The notes under the pieces were generated by a model. The model made no database searches, was not told the DNA's origin, and saw only the letters and a list, made by a program, of their open reading frames with translations. Positions 1-8,418 of a stretch of 64,000 nucleotides of DNA are shown one piece after another. Numbering within the stretch: the first letter of the stretch is position 1; the number at the start of each line of letters is the position of its first letter. A program made the translations under genes and the position numbers. Source of the DNA: DASZIT01 sp963770635 (GTDB taxonomy: Bacteria; Actinomycetota; Acidimicrobiia; Acidimicrobiales; RAAP-2); assembly GCA_963770635.1 (NCBI GenBank), contig CAVYQI010000005.1, forward strand, positions 434,001-498,000, written 5' to 3'.

Positions 1-1519
1 CCACCTCCTCGGTGATGTCGGCCTCGCCCATCGACCCCGGGCGGATGTCAGGTCGAAAGGTCGGCACCGTCACCGCCAGCACACCGCCACCGTCAGCCTC
101 GCCGTCGGACGACACCTCCACCGCGGTGATCCCGATGGGCGCCAACAGGGCGGAGATCTGCGAGGCGATGAACCCGGTGCCCAGCAGCTCGTTGACCCGG
201 GCCGCCCGTACCGTCAGCTCCACTGGCCCCGGCACGTTGCCCCGGACGTCGATCGTCCCTGCTGCGAACACCGCCTGGCTCCCGGCGGTCAGGGCCAGGA
301 GCTGGCAGAAGCGATCGGCGGCCCGGTCGATGCCCGCCGGATCACATCCCCGCTCGTATCGGGCCGACGCCTCGGTCCGCAACGCCAGGCGCTTCGAAGT
401 CCGGGCGATGGCCATCGGATCGAAGTAGGCGGTCTCGAGCAGCACCCGGGTGGTGCCGCTCCCGATCTCCGAGGACGCCCCGCCCATGATCCCGCCGATC
501 CCCACCGGAGTTCCCTCCGCGTCACAGATCAAACAGTCCTCGCCGGTGTCACCCAGACCGGGACCCGGGCGGCCGAGCTCCCGGGTGACACCGTCGAGGG
601 TGGTGATGGTCTCACCCTTGGCCGCCCGCCGGATCAGAAGCCCGCCGCCGGCCAGGAGATCGAGGTCGTAGGGGTGAGTGGGCTGCCCGAGCTCGAGCAT
701 CACGTAGTTCGAGGCGTCGACCACATTGTTGATCGCCCGCATCCCGGCCAGCCGCAGCCGAGTGGTCAGCCAGGTCGGCGACGGACCCACTTCCACGCCG
801 GTGATCACCCGGGCGGTGAACCGAGGACACAACTCGGAGTCCTCGACCCGGACCGAAGTGAGGGACTCCACGGAGGTAACGGCCGAACCGGCAGCGTTGT
901 CGGCCGAGGGACCGCCGTCCCCCACCGCGATTTGGTCCACCTCGGGGATGGCGAAAGGGAGACCCAGGCGGGCGGCCAGATCCCGAGCCACCCCGGCAAT
1001 GCTCCAGGCATCGGGCCGGTTGGCCTCGACGGCGATATCGAACACCACATCGGGTTCGATCCCCATCGCCTCGGTGAACCGCTGCCCCGGACGGGCGCCG
1101 GCCACTCCGTTCAACACCATGATCCCGGCGGCGTCGTCGGACAGCTCCAGCTCGCGGCCCGAGCACAGCATGCCGTTGGAGACCACGCCCTTCATCTTGC
1201 GGCGGCCGATGGCAAAGCCCCCGGGCAGGACGGCGCCAACCGGAGCCAAGGGGACCAGGTCGCCGACGGCAAAGTTCCAAGCCCCGCACACCAACTCGAC
1301 CGGTCCATCCCCGGCGTCGACCACGACCCGCCGGATCTTGTCGGCCCCAGCAATCGGAGCGATCTCCTCGACCCGGGCCACCACCACCTCTTCGAGCCCC
1401 TCGCCGACCCGCTCGGTCTCCTCGACCACCAGCCCGAGATCGTCAAGGGTGGCGGCCAGGTCGGCCGCATCCCCGGTGAACGGGGCGAAGTCTCGGAGCC
1501 ACGAAAGCGGTACGCGCAC
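1..1519 (-). CDS. pheT: Phenylalanyl-tRNA synthetase beta subunit, 3' end beyond the window
   Basis: Beta chain of the alpha2-beta2 enzyme that charges tRNA-Phe; 506 codons are visible and the C-terminus lies outside the window. The GTG at 1519 has GAGAGGA upstream and begins MRVPLSWLRDF, the usual PheT opening. Residues about 40-150 form the EMAP-like tRNA-binding OB domain, with VCGAWNF near 78-84 and SNGMLCS at 114-120. The last visible residues (DIRPGSMGEADITEEV) match the B5 region. The frame is open throughout, with no frameshift. It lies 24 nt downstream of pheS on the same strand and closes the infC-rpmI-rplT-trmH-pheS-pheT series. Family assignment is secure. Confidence 0.96.
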   Translation of the reverse strand, partial: MRVPLSWLRDFAPFTGDAADLAATLDDLGLVVEETERVGEGLEEVVVARVEEIAPIAGADKIRRVVVDAGDGPVELVCGAWNFAVGDLVPLAPVGAVLPGGFAIGRRKMKGVVSNGMLCSGRELELSDDAAGIMVLNGVAGARPGQRFTEAMGIEPDVVFDIAVEANRPDAWSIAGVARDLAARLGLPFAIPEVDQIAVGDGGPSADNAAGSAVTSVESLTSVRVEDSELCPRFTARVITGVEVGPSPTWLTTRLRLAGMRAINNVVDASNYVMLELGQPTHPYDLDLLAGGGLLIRRAAKGETITTLDGVTRELGRPGPGLGDTGEDCLICDAEGTPVGIGGIMGGASSEIGSGTTRVLLETAYFDPMAIARTSKRLALRTEASARYERGCDPAGIDRAADRFCQLLALTAGSQAVFAAGTIDVRGNVPGPVELTVRAARVNELLGTGFIASQISALLAPIGITAVEVSSDGEADGGGVLAVTVPTFRPDIRPGSMGEADITEEV

Positions 1520-1543
1520 TACGTTCCTCTCACCATCGACGCA

Positions 1544-2609
1544 TCAGAACTGCCGCAGGAAGCGGATGTCGTTCTCGTTCAGTGCCCGCATGTCGGCGAT
1601 CTGATGGCGCATCTGGGCGCAGCGGTCGATGCCGAAGCCGAAGGCATAACCGGTCCACTGGTCGTTGTCGATTCCCACCGCGTTGAACACCGCCGGGTCC
1701 GACCATCCCGCAGCCGCCGAGCTCGATCCAACCGGTCTGCGAGCAGGTGCGGCAGCCGCTTCCATGACAGATCGTGCAGGTCACCTCGAACTCGGCTGAC
1801 GGCTCGGTGAACGGGAAGTAGGCAGGGCGGAGCCTCGAGTGGATGTCGGGACCGAAATAGGCGGTGGTGAACACCTCGATGGTGCCGGCCAGGTCGGCGA
1901 AGGTGATCCCCTTGTCCACCACCAGCCCTTCGATCTGGTGGAACACGGGCAGGTGGGACGCATCGGGGGTATCCCGGCGGTAGCAGCGCCCGGGCATGAC
2001 CGCGTGGATCGGGAGACTGCCGTCGGCCACTGCGGCCTCCATCAGGTGGATCTGCACCGGCGAGGTGTGGGTCCGGAGCAGGGTCGACTCGGGAGCGCCG
2101 AGGTTCAGATAGAAGGTGTCCCACATCCCGCGCGCCGGGTGGGCCGGCGGGATGTTCAGGGCACCGAAGTTGTACCAGTCGGTCTCGATGTCCGGGCCTT
2201 CGGCGACCTCGAAGCCCATGCCCACGAACACGTCCTCCAGCTCGTCCCGGGTCTGGGACACCAGGTGGAGGTGGCCGCGGATCGCCGGGGGGGAGGCGGG
2301 GGCCGGAATGAATTCCGACAGGTCGAGGAGATCGGCCTGCATCGCCGCCTTCATTTCCACCATTTGGATTTCGGTGCGGCGGCGGTCGAGCAAACTCTCG
2401 ATGGTGGTGCGGGCCTCATGGAGGCGTTGCCCGAGTTGCTTGCGGGCCTCGGGATCGAGTTTCCCGAGGGAACGGTGCGCCTCGGACACCGGTGACTTCT
2501 TGCCCGCCACCTGGGTGGCGACCCGGGTGATTTCCTCGGTGGTCGCGGCCGCGGCGATGGCCGCCTCGGCGTCGACGACCAACGACTCGATGTCCGGAGC
2601 GTCGGTCAC
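1544..2609 (-). CDS. pheS: Phenylalanyl-tRNA synthetase alpha subunit, interrupted by one inserted base
   Basis: Catalytic class II subunit of PheRS. The GTG start at 2609 overlaps the trmH stop (GTGA). The N-terminus is a coiled-coil-type helix (residues 1-90), followed by the class II core with motif 2 (PGRCYRRDTPDASHLPVFHQ) and motif 3 (GYAFGFGIDR). Near 1699-1703 the frame breaks: GGATGGTCGGACCCG reads as expected only if one G is removed (GTC GAC CCG). After that the sequence continues DPAVFNAVGIDNDQWTGYAF to the normal ending ENDIRFLRQF. With the base removed the protein is 354 aa, the normal length. A sequencing or assembly insertion is far likelier than a real null allele, because the gene is essential. 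Confidence 0.93.
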
Positions 2610-3493
2610 GGTCGAGCGTCTCCGCTCTCGTGCTTGGGGTCTGTCGGGGCCGATTCCACCTCCGGCATCGTAGAGCGCCGCTCGCCAGGCCCGGTCCGCC
2701 GCTGGCGTAGAGCTTCGAAGCAGAGCACCGCCGCCGACACGCTCACGTTCAGCGACTCGGCCTGACCGGCCATCGGGATCGACACCCGGGCGTCCAACGC
2801 CGCCGCCACCTCGTCGCTCAGACCCGAGGCCTCGTTCCCCAGCACGACCGCCACCCGTTGCCGCCAATCGAAGGCGGTGTAGTCGGTGCCGCCCCGGACC
2901 AGCGTGCCCACCGTGGTGAAGCTCCGCCGGTGGAGATCTCCGACCACGGCCAGAGCGTCCCCACCCATCACGATGGGGGTGTGGAACACCGAGCCGGCCG
3001 ACGCCCGTACGGTTTTCGGATTGGTCGGGTCGACGGTGCCGTCGCAGCACACCACCGCATCGGCTCCGGAGGCGTCGGCGGTCCGGATCACCGTCCCGGC
3101 ATTGCCGGGGTCCCGGACATCGGCACACACCAGGACCATCGATGAGGAGCCCGCCACTTCCTCGATGGACGTCGGCACGAACCCGACCACGGCCAACACC
3201 GGCTGGGGGGTCACCGTATCCGCCATCCGCTCGATGACGCCCGGGGCCAGATCGAAGACCCGGGCGCCGTGCTCGTAGGCGCGGCCCACGACGTCGGACA
3301 CGACTGGGTTCGACCTTCCCTCCGGGGCGACGTACACGGACTCGACCGCGGCCCCAGCCTCCAGGGCGACCGACAACAGTTCGGCACCCTCGACGACCAG
3401 ACAGTGGTCGGACCACCGCAGGCTGCGCTTCCGCAGCAGCTGGCGGACCCGCTTGACCCGCTGATGCGTAAAGCCCAGCCCCGGCTGGTTCAG
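2606..3493 (-). CDS. SpoU/TrmH-family RNA 2'-O-methyltransferase, probable CTG start
   Basis: SAM-dependent 2'-O-ribose methyltransferase of the SPOUT superfamily, acting on rRNA or tRNA; the substrate cannot be told from sequence. The three SpoU motifs are present: DPGNAGTVIRTADASGA, LGNEASGLSDE and PMAGQAESLNVSVSAAVLCF. The first ATG/GTG/TTG in frame is TTG at 3376, but the conserved N-terminal substrate-binding segment (HQRVKRVRQLL, then VVEGAELL) lies upstream in the same frame. No standard start codon precedes it. The best candidate is CTG at 3493, which overlaps the rplT stop (CTGA) and has GAGG 7 nt before it; a CTG at 3478 is the alternative. The longer form is 295 aa. The 3' end overlaps pheS. 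Function class is sure; the start is inferred. Confidence 0.85.
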   Translation of the reverse strand: MNQPGLGFTHQRVKRVRQLLRKRSLRWSDHCLVVEGAELLSVALEAGAAVESVYVAPEGRSNPVVSDVVGRAYEHGARVFDLAPGVIERMADTVTPQPVLAVVGFVPTSIEEVAGSSSMVLVCADVRDPGNAGTVIRTADASGADAVVCCDGTVDPTNPKTVRASAGSVFHTPIVMGGDALAVVGDLHRRSFTTVGTLVRGGTDYTAFDWRQRVAVVLGNEASGLSDEVAAALDARVSIPMAGQAESLNVSVSAAVLCFEALRQRRTGPGERRSTMPEVESAPTDPKHESGDARP

Positions 3494-3876
3494 GAAGCGG
3501 CCTCGGCGGTCGCCTGGGCGCCGGCGAGCGCCTCCTCGGCCACCTTCACCAACGAGGCGAACGCCTCGGGAGCGGTGACGGCCAGATCGGCCAGCACCTT
3601 GCGGTCGACTTCGACGTCGGCGGCATGGAGGCCGGCGATGAGCCGGCTGTAGCTCATGCCATTCAGGCGGGCGGCGGCGTTGATCCTCTGGATCCAGAGC
3701 TTGCGGAACTCTCCCTTGCGGGCCCGGCGGTCGCGGTAGGCGTACTGCAGCGAGTGCATCACCTGCTCGTTGGCGGCGCGGAACGAACGGCTCTTGTTGC
3801 CGTAGTAGCCCTGCGCCTGCTCGAGAACGGCGCGGTGGTGCTTCTTGGCGTGGACTGCGCGCTTCACTCGGGCCAT
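3490..3876 (-). CDS. rplT: 50S ribosomal protein L20
   Basis: Large-subunit protein needed early in 50S assembly. It starts MARVKRAVHAKKHH and has the typical L20 core (QAQGYYGNKSRSFRAA, KGEFRKLWIQRINAA, GMSYSRLI). At 128 aa it carries a short Ala-rich C-terminal extension beyond the usual 115-120 aa. The ATG has a strong AAAGGAG five nt upstream. It follows rpmI after a 147-nt spacer, long for this operon, in which I see no further gene. In Gammaproteobacteria L20 represses its own operon by binding leader RNA; I cannot confirm such a site here. Confidence 0.98.
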   Translation of the reverse strand: MARVKRAVHAKKHHRAVLEQAQGYYGNKSRSFRAANEQVMHSLQYAYRDRRARKGEFRKLWIQRINAAARLNGMSYSRLIAGLHAADVEVDRKVLADLAVTAPEAFASLVKVAEEALAGAQATAEAAS

Positions 3877-4023
3877 GGGAACTCCTTTTCTTTGGGGGCG
3901 GTGTCGGTCGGATATTGGTGATCTGCCGACCAGATCGGATCCGTCGGCGGTAACTCGGGAACTTGGGTGTTGGGGTCGGGATCGGGGGAACCGAAACCGA
4001 CCTTGGTGAGATCAGAAGCGGCG

Positions 4024-4218
4024 CTACATACCCAGCATTCGCTTGACTTGGCGCTCGTCGCCGGGAGCGAAGTCTGTCTCGCGTCCCAGCCGGCGGGTCC
4101 GAGTGCTCGACTTCTTCTCCAGCAGGTGGGATCGGAACGCCTTGCGGCGGCGAAGCCGTCCGGTCCCGGTTACCTTGATCCGTTTGCGGGCTCCGCTATC
4201 GGTCTTCATCTTCGGCAT
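4024..4218 (-). CDS. rpmI: 50S ribosomal protein L35
   Basis: Small basic 50S subunit protein, 64 aa, beginning MPKMKTDSGARKRIKVTGTG and carrying the KAFRSHLLEKKS segment, as in all L35 proteins. The ATG lies four nt after the infC stop, so the two are translationally coupled. Length and content are normal. Confidence 0.97.
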   Translation of the reverse strand: MPKMKTDSGARKRIKVTGTGRLRRRKAFRSHLLEKKSSTRTRRLGRETDFAPGDERQVKRMLGM

Positions 4219-4222
4219 GGCG

Positions 4223-5008
4223 TCATCCCTCTCCTTCGATCTTCACTTCGGCCGGAGGTTGCTCCTCTGCCGTGTCTGGTGCTGCAACTGCGTCTGTGCC
4301 CTCGGCCGGCGGTGTCTCGGCCACCTCTTCCGCCTTGTCCGCCACTTCCACCTTGTCCGCCTCTGCTACCTCTTCCGGCTTGGCTGCCACCGCCGGCGCC
4401 GCCGCTTGGGCGACATCGGGGGTCGAACCGTTGCTGTGGCTGCCACCCGACTTCGGACTTCTGGATGCGGCCGACTGCTTCGCTCGCTTGTCAGGTGCCA
4501 GCACCATCACCATGTTGCGACCGTCGAGCCGGGGATCCGATTCGGATTTACCCGTCCCTTCCATCTGCTCGGCGATGCGGTCGAGGATCTTCTTGCCCAA
4601 CTCGGGATGGAAGACCTCTCGGCCACGGAACATGATGGTGATCTTGACCTTGTGACCCTCTTCGAGGAACTTGGCCACCTGCCGGGTCTTGGTGTCGAAG
4701 TCCCCCGGCCCGATCTTCGGCCGGTACTTCATTTCCTTGATCCCGACGTGGACCGCTTTGCGCTTGGATTCCTTGGCCCGCTGCGCCGCATCGAACTTGA
4801 ACTTTCCGTAGTCCATGATGCGGGCAACCGGTGGATTGGCCAGAGGAGCCACTTCGACGAGGTCGAGGTCGAGATCCCGGGCGAGATTCAGCGCATCGGC
4901 GAGTGATTTGATCCCAAGCTGTTCACCGTCGGGGTCGACCAGACGGACCTCACGGGCGCGGATTCGGTCGTTGATCCGTGGTTCATTGGTGGTGACGGTA
5001 GCTGCTAT
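4223..5008 (-). CDS. infC: Translation initiation factor IF-3, likely ATA start
   Basis: IF-3 binds the 30S subunit, prevents premature 50S joining and rejects wrong start codons. The family core runs from TNEPRINDRIRAREVRLV (N domain) through LDLDLVEVAPLANPPVARIM and the linker to the C domain (KVKITIMFRGREVFHPELG, DGRNMVMVLAP). An acidic Ala/Glu/Pro tail of about 75 residues follows, longer than in most IF-3. No ATG or GTG lies in frame at the expected site. ATA at 5008 gives I-A-A-T-V-T-T-N-E and sits 10 nt after a clean AGGAG (5019-5023). IF-3 genes in many bacteria use AUU or other near-cognate codons for autoregulation, so ATA is credible. The alternative is an in-frame TTG at 5134, adding 42 non-conserved residues. 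Confidence 0.9.
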   Translation of the reverse strand: MAATVTTNEPRINDRIRAREVRLVDPDGEQLGIKSLADALNLARDLDLDLVEVAPLANPPVARIMDYGKFKFDAAQRAKESKRKAVHVGIKEMKYRPKIGPGDFDTKTRQVAKFLEEGHKVKITIMFRGREVFHPELGKKILDRIAEQMEGTGKSESDPRLDGRNMVMVLAPDKRAKQSAASRSPKSGGSHSNGSTPDVAQAAAPAVAAKPEEVAEADKVEVADKAEEVAETPPAEGTDAVAAPDTAEEQPPAEVKIEGEG

Positions 5009-5018
5009 TTCGACTGCA

Positions 5019-5023
5019 CTCCT
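5019..5023 (-). promoter_or_regulatory. Ribosome binding site deciding the infC start
   Basis: AGGAG on the minus strand, 10 nt before the ATA at 5008. It is the only strong Shine-Dalgarno match in this stretch and lies downstream of the alternative TTG at 5134, so it argues that the conserved N-terminus is reached from a near-cognate start codon. Confidence 0.6.
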
Positions 5024-5197
5024 ATCTTCGGGCCACGGACTTCCCGTAACCAACGAATAAGGAGCGGAGCTGCCACCGGAACAATTCCCAGCCAAAGCCA
5101 GCTTCCGGACCCATTGACCCGACGCACTTGCCAAACTGGCTCATGGCCGGGTGGGAGTCATAGACCGCGCGACTCCGCTTCCTCGTCTTGCACCCTT

Positions 5198-5203
5198 TAG
5201 GCT
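5198..5203 (+). promoter_or_regulatory. -10 box of a leaderless promoter (5210 gene)
   Basis: TAGGCT ends 6 nt before the GTG at 5210, leaving room only for a transcript that begins at or near the start codon. No Shine-Dalgarno sequence lies between. No convincing -35 is seen. Confidence 0.5.
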
Positions 5204-5209
5204 ACCACC

Positions 5210-5773
5210 GTGAGTTCTCTTTGGACACCTGATGGCGAGCGACCGGTCGGGAAACCGGCCAGCGGAGGGGTCCCCCCGGCACCGGCAGGCTCGGCTCCCC
5301 CTTCCGGCGACGCAGGTGGCGCACCACCTCGGTCCCCGAATGACGAGGAGCTGGCCGAGCAGGTCGAGGCCATGCAGAGGGAACTGGCCAACGCCCCGGT
5401 CGAAGTGGTGGTGGCCAACCACTGCTACGGGCTCTTCGAGCTGGCCGCCGTCTACCTGTCCCAGGTCCCACCGCTCCTCCCGCAGGCGCATCTGGCCATC
5501 GACGCGCTGGCCTGCCTGGTCGACGGGCTCAAGGGACGCCTCGGGGAGGCCGAGGCCCATCTCAAGGAGGGCCTCAGTTCGTTGCAGCTGGCCTATGTCC
5601 AGATCGACGGCGCCCAGCGGGCCGGTGCGCAAGCGGCTGCCGCCGCCGGGGGCAACGGGGCATCGGAAGCCTCGGCGACAGGCGATCCTGACTCTGGTGC
5701 GACCGGTGGTGCGACCGGCGATCCGGCCGCCGGTGAAACGGAATCCCGCACGGAGGCCGAGCCCGGCGGGTGA
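5210..5773 (+). CDS. Conserved helical protein resembling DUF1844
   Basis: 187 aa, cytoplasmic, with no signal peptide or membrane segment. Residues 1-45 are Pro/Gly-rich and probably disordered. Residues about 46-128 are a compact helical region with alternating hydrophobics (VANHCYGLFELAAVYLSQ, then HLAIDALACLVDGLKGRLGE and LSSLQLAYVQI) that resembles DUF1844, a small domain of unknown function. The tail is Ala/Gly/Thr-rich. The GTG at 5210 is taken as start because of the TAGGCT box just upstream. The stop overlaps the start of the MFS gene (GTGA), so the two are co-translated, but this gives no clear functional clue. It is divergent from infC. The DUF1844 link is by eye only. Confidence 0.75.
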   Translation: MSSLWTPDGERPVGKPASGGVPPAPAGSAPPSGDAGGAPPRSPNDEELAEQVEAMQRELANAPVEVVVANHCYGLFELAAVYLSQVPPLLPQAHLAIDALACLVDGLKGRLGEAEAHLKEGLSSLQLAYVQIDGAQRAGAQAAAAAGGNGASEASATGDPDSGATGGATGDPAAGETESRTEAEPGG

Positions 5774-7770
5774 GTGACCTTCCAGGCAGCGGGTCCGGAC
5801 CCGACCCGGCAATGGGACCGGTTCCCGGACCGCCCATCCTCCCGGCCCCCTCGGCACCTTCGGCCCCATCGGCCGCCTCGGCGAACCAAGCCGATCCACC
5901 CTCGACGGCGGTTGACGCATCCCGGGTCCGGAGCTTCATCGGGATTTCCATCGGGCTGGTCGGCCCTCGGGCCAACCTCGCCGTCGCCGGCGTCCTGATC
6001 ACCCTCTATGTCCAGCACCGGGCGTCCGGCGCGCTGGCGGTGACCTTCGCCCTGACCGCCGACCGCCTGGTCAGCTGGCTGACCTTTCCGATCATGGGCC
6101 GCTTCAGCGACCGGACCCAGAGCCGGGTCGGGCGGCGCACCCCGTTCATGGCCGGGAGCCTCATCGTGCTGGGCGCCTCCACCTGGATGTTCACCGTTGT
6201 CCGCGGGTACTGGCTGCTGGTCCTGTTCATCGTGATCGCCGGGCAGGCCTCCGCCATCTTCACGCTGACCAATGTGGCCGTGGTTCCCGAGGTCTTCGGG
6301 CGGAGTCGGTGGCTGAAGTCGCTGGTCCTCACCACGGTGCTCGGTTCGGTGGCGGCCCTCGTCATCAAGGCGACGGTCATCACGTCCTGGAAGCAGAACG
6401 ACCCGTCCACCTGGAACCTGCCGTTCCAGGTGGCGGCGGTGATCATGGTCGTCGTCGGCATCGTCGTCCTGATCATGGTCCGGGAAGCACCCGCCGCCAA
6501 GGTCGGAGCCTCCGTCGACCGAGGGAGGCGTGCCCGGCGGGTGCGGGACGATTTGCGAGACATCCTGGCCGGGCCCAATGCCAAGGTCCTGGTAGCTGGC
6601 TCGCTGCTCTTCTACTCGGGTGTCGGGTCGACGCTGTATGTTGCCATCCTCTTCTTCCAGCGGGACCTCCACGCCGGAGCCAGCGCCCAGACCATCGCCG
6701 GGCTGGCCACCGGCATTCCGGTGTTCTTCATCGGCATCGGTCTCGGGATCCCGATCAGCCGGATCATGTCGAGACGACAGCTGGCCATCGGCGCGCCACT
6801 CATCGGCGCGGTACTGGCCGGGGTGCAGTACTTCGACACCCACATCTGGCAGGCGGTGGTGCTGAGCTATATCGGCGCGCCGTTCATCGGTGCCTACATC
6901 ATCGTTCTGGCCCCGATGTTGCTGCAGTTACTACCGCGCTCCGGCGGCCTCGGGGAACGTATTGGCGTGCTGCTCTCACCGTTCAATCTGTGTAGCGTCG
7001 CCGTCGCCTACCTGGCCGCGACGGTGGTCGATGCCACCGGCAACTACCGACTGATCTGGCTGTTCCCGGCGGCCACCGGTCTGGCCCACGCCACGGTGAA
7101 CTTCTGGCTGAAGTTTCCCCAGAAGCGAAAGTCGGACCCCGACATGCTCAAAACGCTCTGGGAATGGAGCATCGTCCAGGCCGAGTCGCTGTCGGAGACC
7201 GGCATCGTCACCGGACTCCTGGCCGCGCCGGTGCTCGGGGTGGTGACGGGCGAGGACGCCGACAGTGCCGTGATCGTCGACATGGCCCGGAAGATTCTGG
7301 GCAACCCCTACGAGGACGACGAAGGATCGGAGTCTGATCGGGACGGATCGGAGCCGTCGGGGTCGTCACCCGACTCTGATCCTCCCGATCCCTCGGGCCG
7401 GGGAGTGACCGGGGTCAACCAGGTCGGCGGCGGCCCGGTAGGCGCCGACTTGGGGATCGACCAGAAATCGGGTCCACGTACCGGGTCAGGAGGCGAGCCG
7501 ACTGGCTCAGGCTCGGCCACGGAGGCCTCCGGAGGTTCGGTCAGGACCCCGGCGGGCGGCGTGATGCCCATGGGATCGATCGAGGGCACTCCGGTAGGCT
7601 CGGAGATCTCCCCGGACCAGGTCGGCGGGTCGGCAGACCAATCGGCCGACCAATCATCCGAAGATCCGGCGGGCGACTCGGCGGGCAAGGTGGCGGGCAC
7701 CTCGGCCGATGACGCTTGGGACGACTCCGAAGCCCACTCGACCGGCGACCGCTTCACCAACGGCGACTGA
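5770..7770 (+). CDS. MFS transporter, GPH/sucrose-carrier-like, with long disordered C-terminal tail
   Basis: Integral membrane carrier with about 12 helices between residues 50 and 450. The loop GRFSDRTQSRVGRRTPF is the loop 2-3 signature of the GPH/sucrose-type branch of the major facilitator superfamily, so a cation-coupled sugar or glycoside carrier is possible; the substrate is unknown. Residues about 1-45 are Pro/Ala/Ser-rich. After residue 515 follows some 150 residues of Gly/Ser/Asp/Glu-rich low complexity with no transporter similarity. The part of that tail encoded by 7308-7770 is antisense to the cold-shock-domain gene and in a register where the two frames share wobble positions. 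Either tail could therefore be an artefact of the other. The start GTG at 5770 overlaps the preceding stop. Confidence 0.85.
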   Translation: MSDLPGSGSGPDPAMGPVPGPPILPAPSAPSAPSAASANQADPPSTAVDASRVRSFIGISIGLVGPRANLAVAGVLITLYVQHRASGALAVTFALTADRLVSWLTFPIMGRFSDRTQSRVGRRTPFMAGSLIVLGASTWMFTVVRGYWLLVLFIVIAGQASAIFTLTNVAVVPEVFGRSRWLKSLVLTTVLGSVAALVIKATVITSWKQNDPSTWNLPFQVAAVIMVVVGIVVLIMVREAPAAKVGASVDRGRRARRVRDDLRDILAGPNAKVLVAGSLLFYSGVGSTLYVAILFFQRDLHAGASAQTIAGLATGIPVFFIGIGLGIPISRIMSRRQLAIGAPLIGAVLAGVQYFDTHIWQAVVLSYIGAPFIGAYIIVLAPMLLQLLPRSGGLGERIGVLLSPFNLCSVAVAYLAATVVDATGNYRLIWLFPAATGLAHATVNFWLKFPQKRKSDPDMLKTLWEWSIVQAESLSETGIVTGLLAAPVLGVVTGEDADSAVIVDMARKILGNPYEDDEGSESDRDGSEPSGSSPDSDPPDPSGRGVTGVNQVGGGPVGADLGIDQKSGPRTGSGGEPTGSGSATEASGGSVRTPAGGVMPMGSIEGTPVGSEISPDQVGGSADQSADQSSEDPAGDSAGKVAGTSADDAWDDSEAHSTGDRFTNGD

Positions 7771-8408
7771 GCCGTCGGCTCCGACCAGGCTTCCGGCTCC
7801 GCTGACGGCCACGGTGCCGCCTCCGGCGACGATGCCGCGGGCGGCGGATCAACGAGCGGAATGCTGGAGTCCGACCATGAGGCAGGTTCGATCACCGTCC
7901 AGCGGGTTTCCTCGATGCGAGCCTCGGCTTCTTCGAGCTTCTCCCTGACCGACTCGTCGGTCGCCACCTCGGGCGCACCGGCAGCAACCGCCACCTCCGC
8001 GACAACGGCCACACCCGCCACGTCCACCGCCGCCTCGACAACCTCCGGAACCGGCTCCGGCTCCGGCTCGGCCGGAGACGCCGGCTGTGGCTCCGAAGTC
8101 GGAACCGGCTCGGACGCCCCGACCTCGCCCACCAGGCCCCGCGAAACCGGCACCCCCACCAGCGGCCGGACCGAGACGGCCTCGAGGTGGCCGAGGCGAC
8201 CGGTGGAGACTTCGATGGCCACCAGCGTCCCGACTGCGATCTGGCGGGAGCCATCGGTGATGGCGGTGCAGTGGAATGGGAACCGCCGGGATTCCCCGTA
8301 CTCCACCACGCCGAGCCCGCGGGCCTCGTCGAACTCGCCGACCCGGCCGACCAGCGGGATGTGCCGGGCCGGTGGCAGGTCTACGATCCCGCTCCACGTC
8401 GTCGACAC
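7308..8408 (-). CDS. Cold-shock-domain protein with long Pro/Ser/Glu-rich tail
   Basis: 366 aa. Residues about 20-85 are a cold shock (OB-fold, nucleic-acid-binding) domain: GRVGEFDEARGLGVVEYG is the RNP-1-like stretch, followed by RRFPFHCTAI and IAVGTLVAIEV. RNP-1 lacks the usual aromatic KGYGFI and has GLGVVEY instead. Residues about 90-150 are Pro/Glu/Val-rich, 150-180 could form a helix (REKLEEAEARIEETRW), and the rest is Ser/Pro/Asp/Glu-rich with no fold visible. GTG at 8408 lies 10 nt after the hisG stop with AAGGG just before it, so it is the last gene of that operon. The final 463 nt overlap the MFS gene antisense. The N-terminal half is secure; the true C-terminus is not. Confidence 0.72.
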   Translation of the reverse strand: MSTTWSGIVDLPPARHIPLVGRVGEFDEARGLGVVEYGESRRFPFHCTAITDGSRQIAVGTLVAIEVSTGRLGHLEAVSVRPLVGVPVSRGLVGEVGASEPVPTSEPQPASPAEPEPEPVPEVVEAAVDVAGVAVVAEVAVAAGAPEVATDESVREKLEEAEARIEETRWTVIEPASWSDSSIPLVDPPPAASSPEAAPWPSAEPEAWSEPTAQSPLVKRSPVEWASESSQASSAEVPATLPAESPAGSSDDWSADWSADPPTWSGEISEPTGVPSIDPMGITPPAGVLTEPPEASVAEPEPVGSPPDPVRGPDFWSIPKSAPTGPPPTWLTPVTPRPEGSGGSESGDDPDGSDPSRSDSDPSSSS

Positions 8409-8418
8409 CGCCCTTACC

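Noticed and set aside
1530..3416. Apparent 628-codon ORF joining trmH-region sequence to pheS
   Set aside because: Its first 270 codons are the wrong frame of the methyltransferase gene; only the later part is PheS, which starts at GTG 2609.
5593..6843. Long minus-strand ORF (416 codons) opposite the MFS gene
   Set aside because: Low-complexity Asp/Gly/His/Arg-rich translation with no family features; it is the high-GC shadow of a clear membrane transporter.
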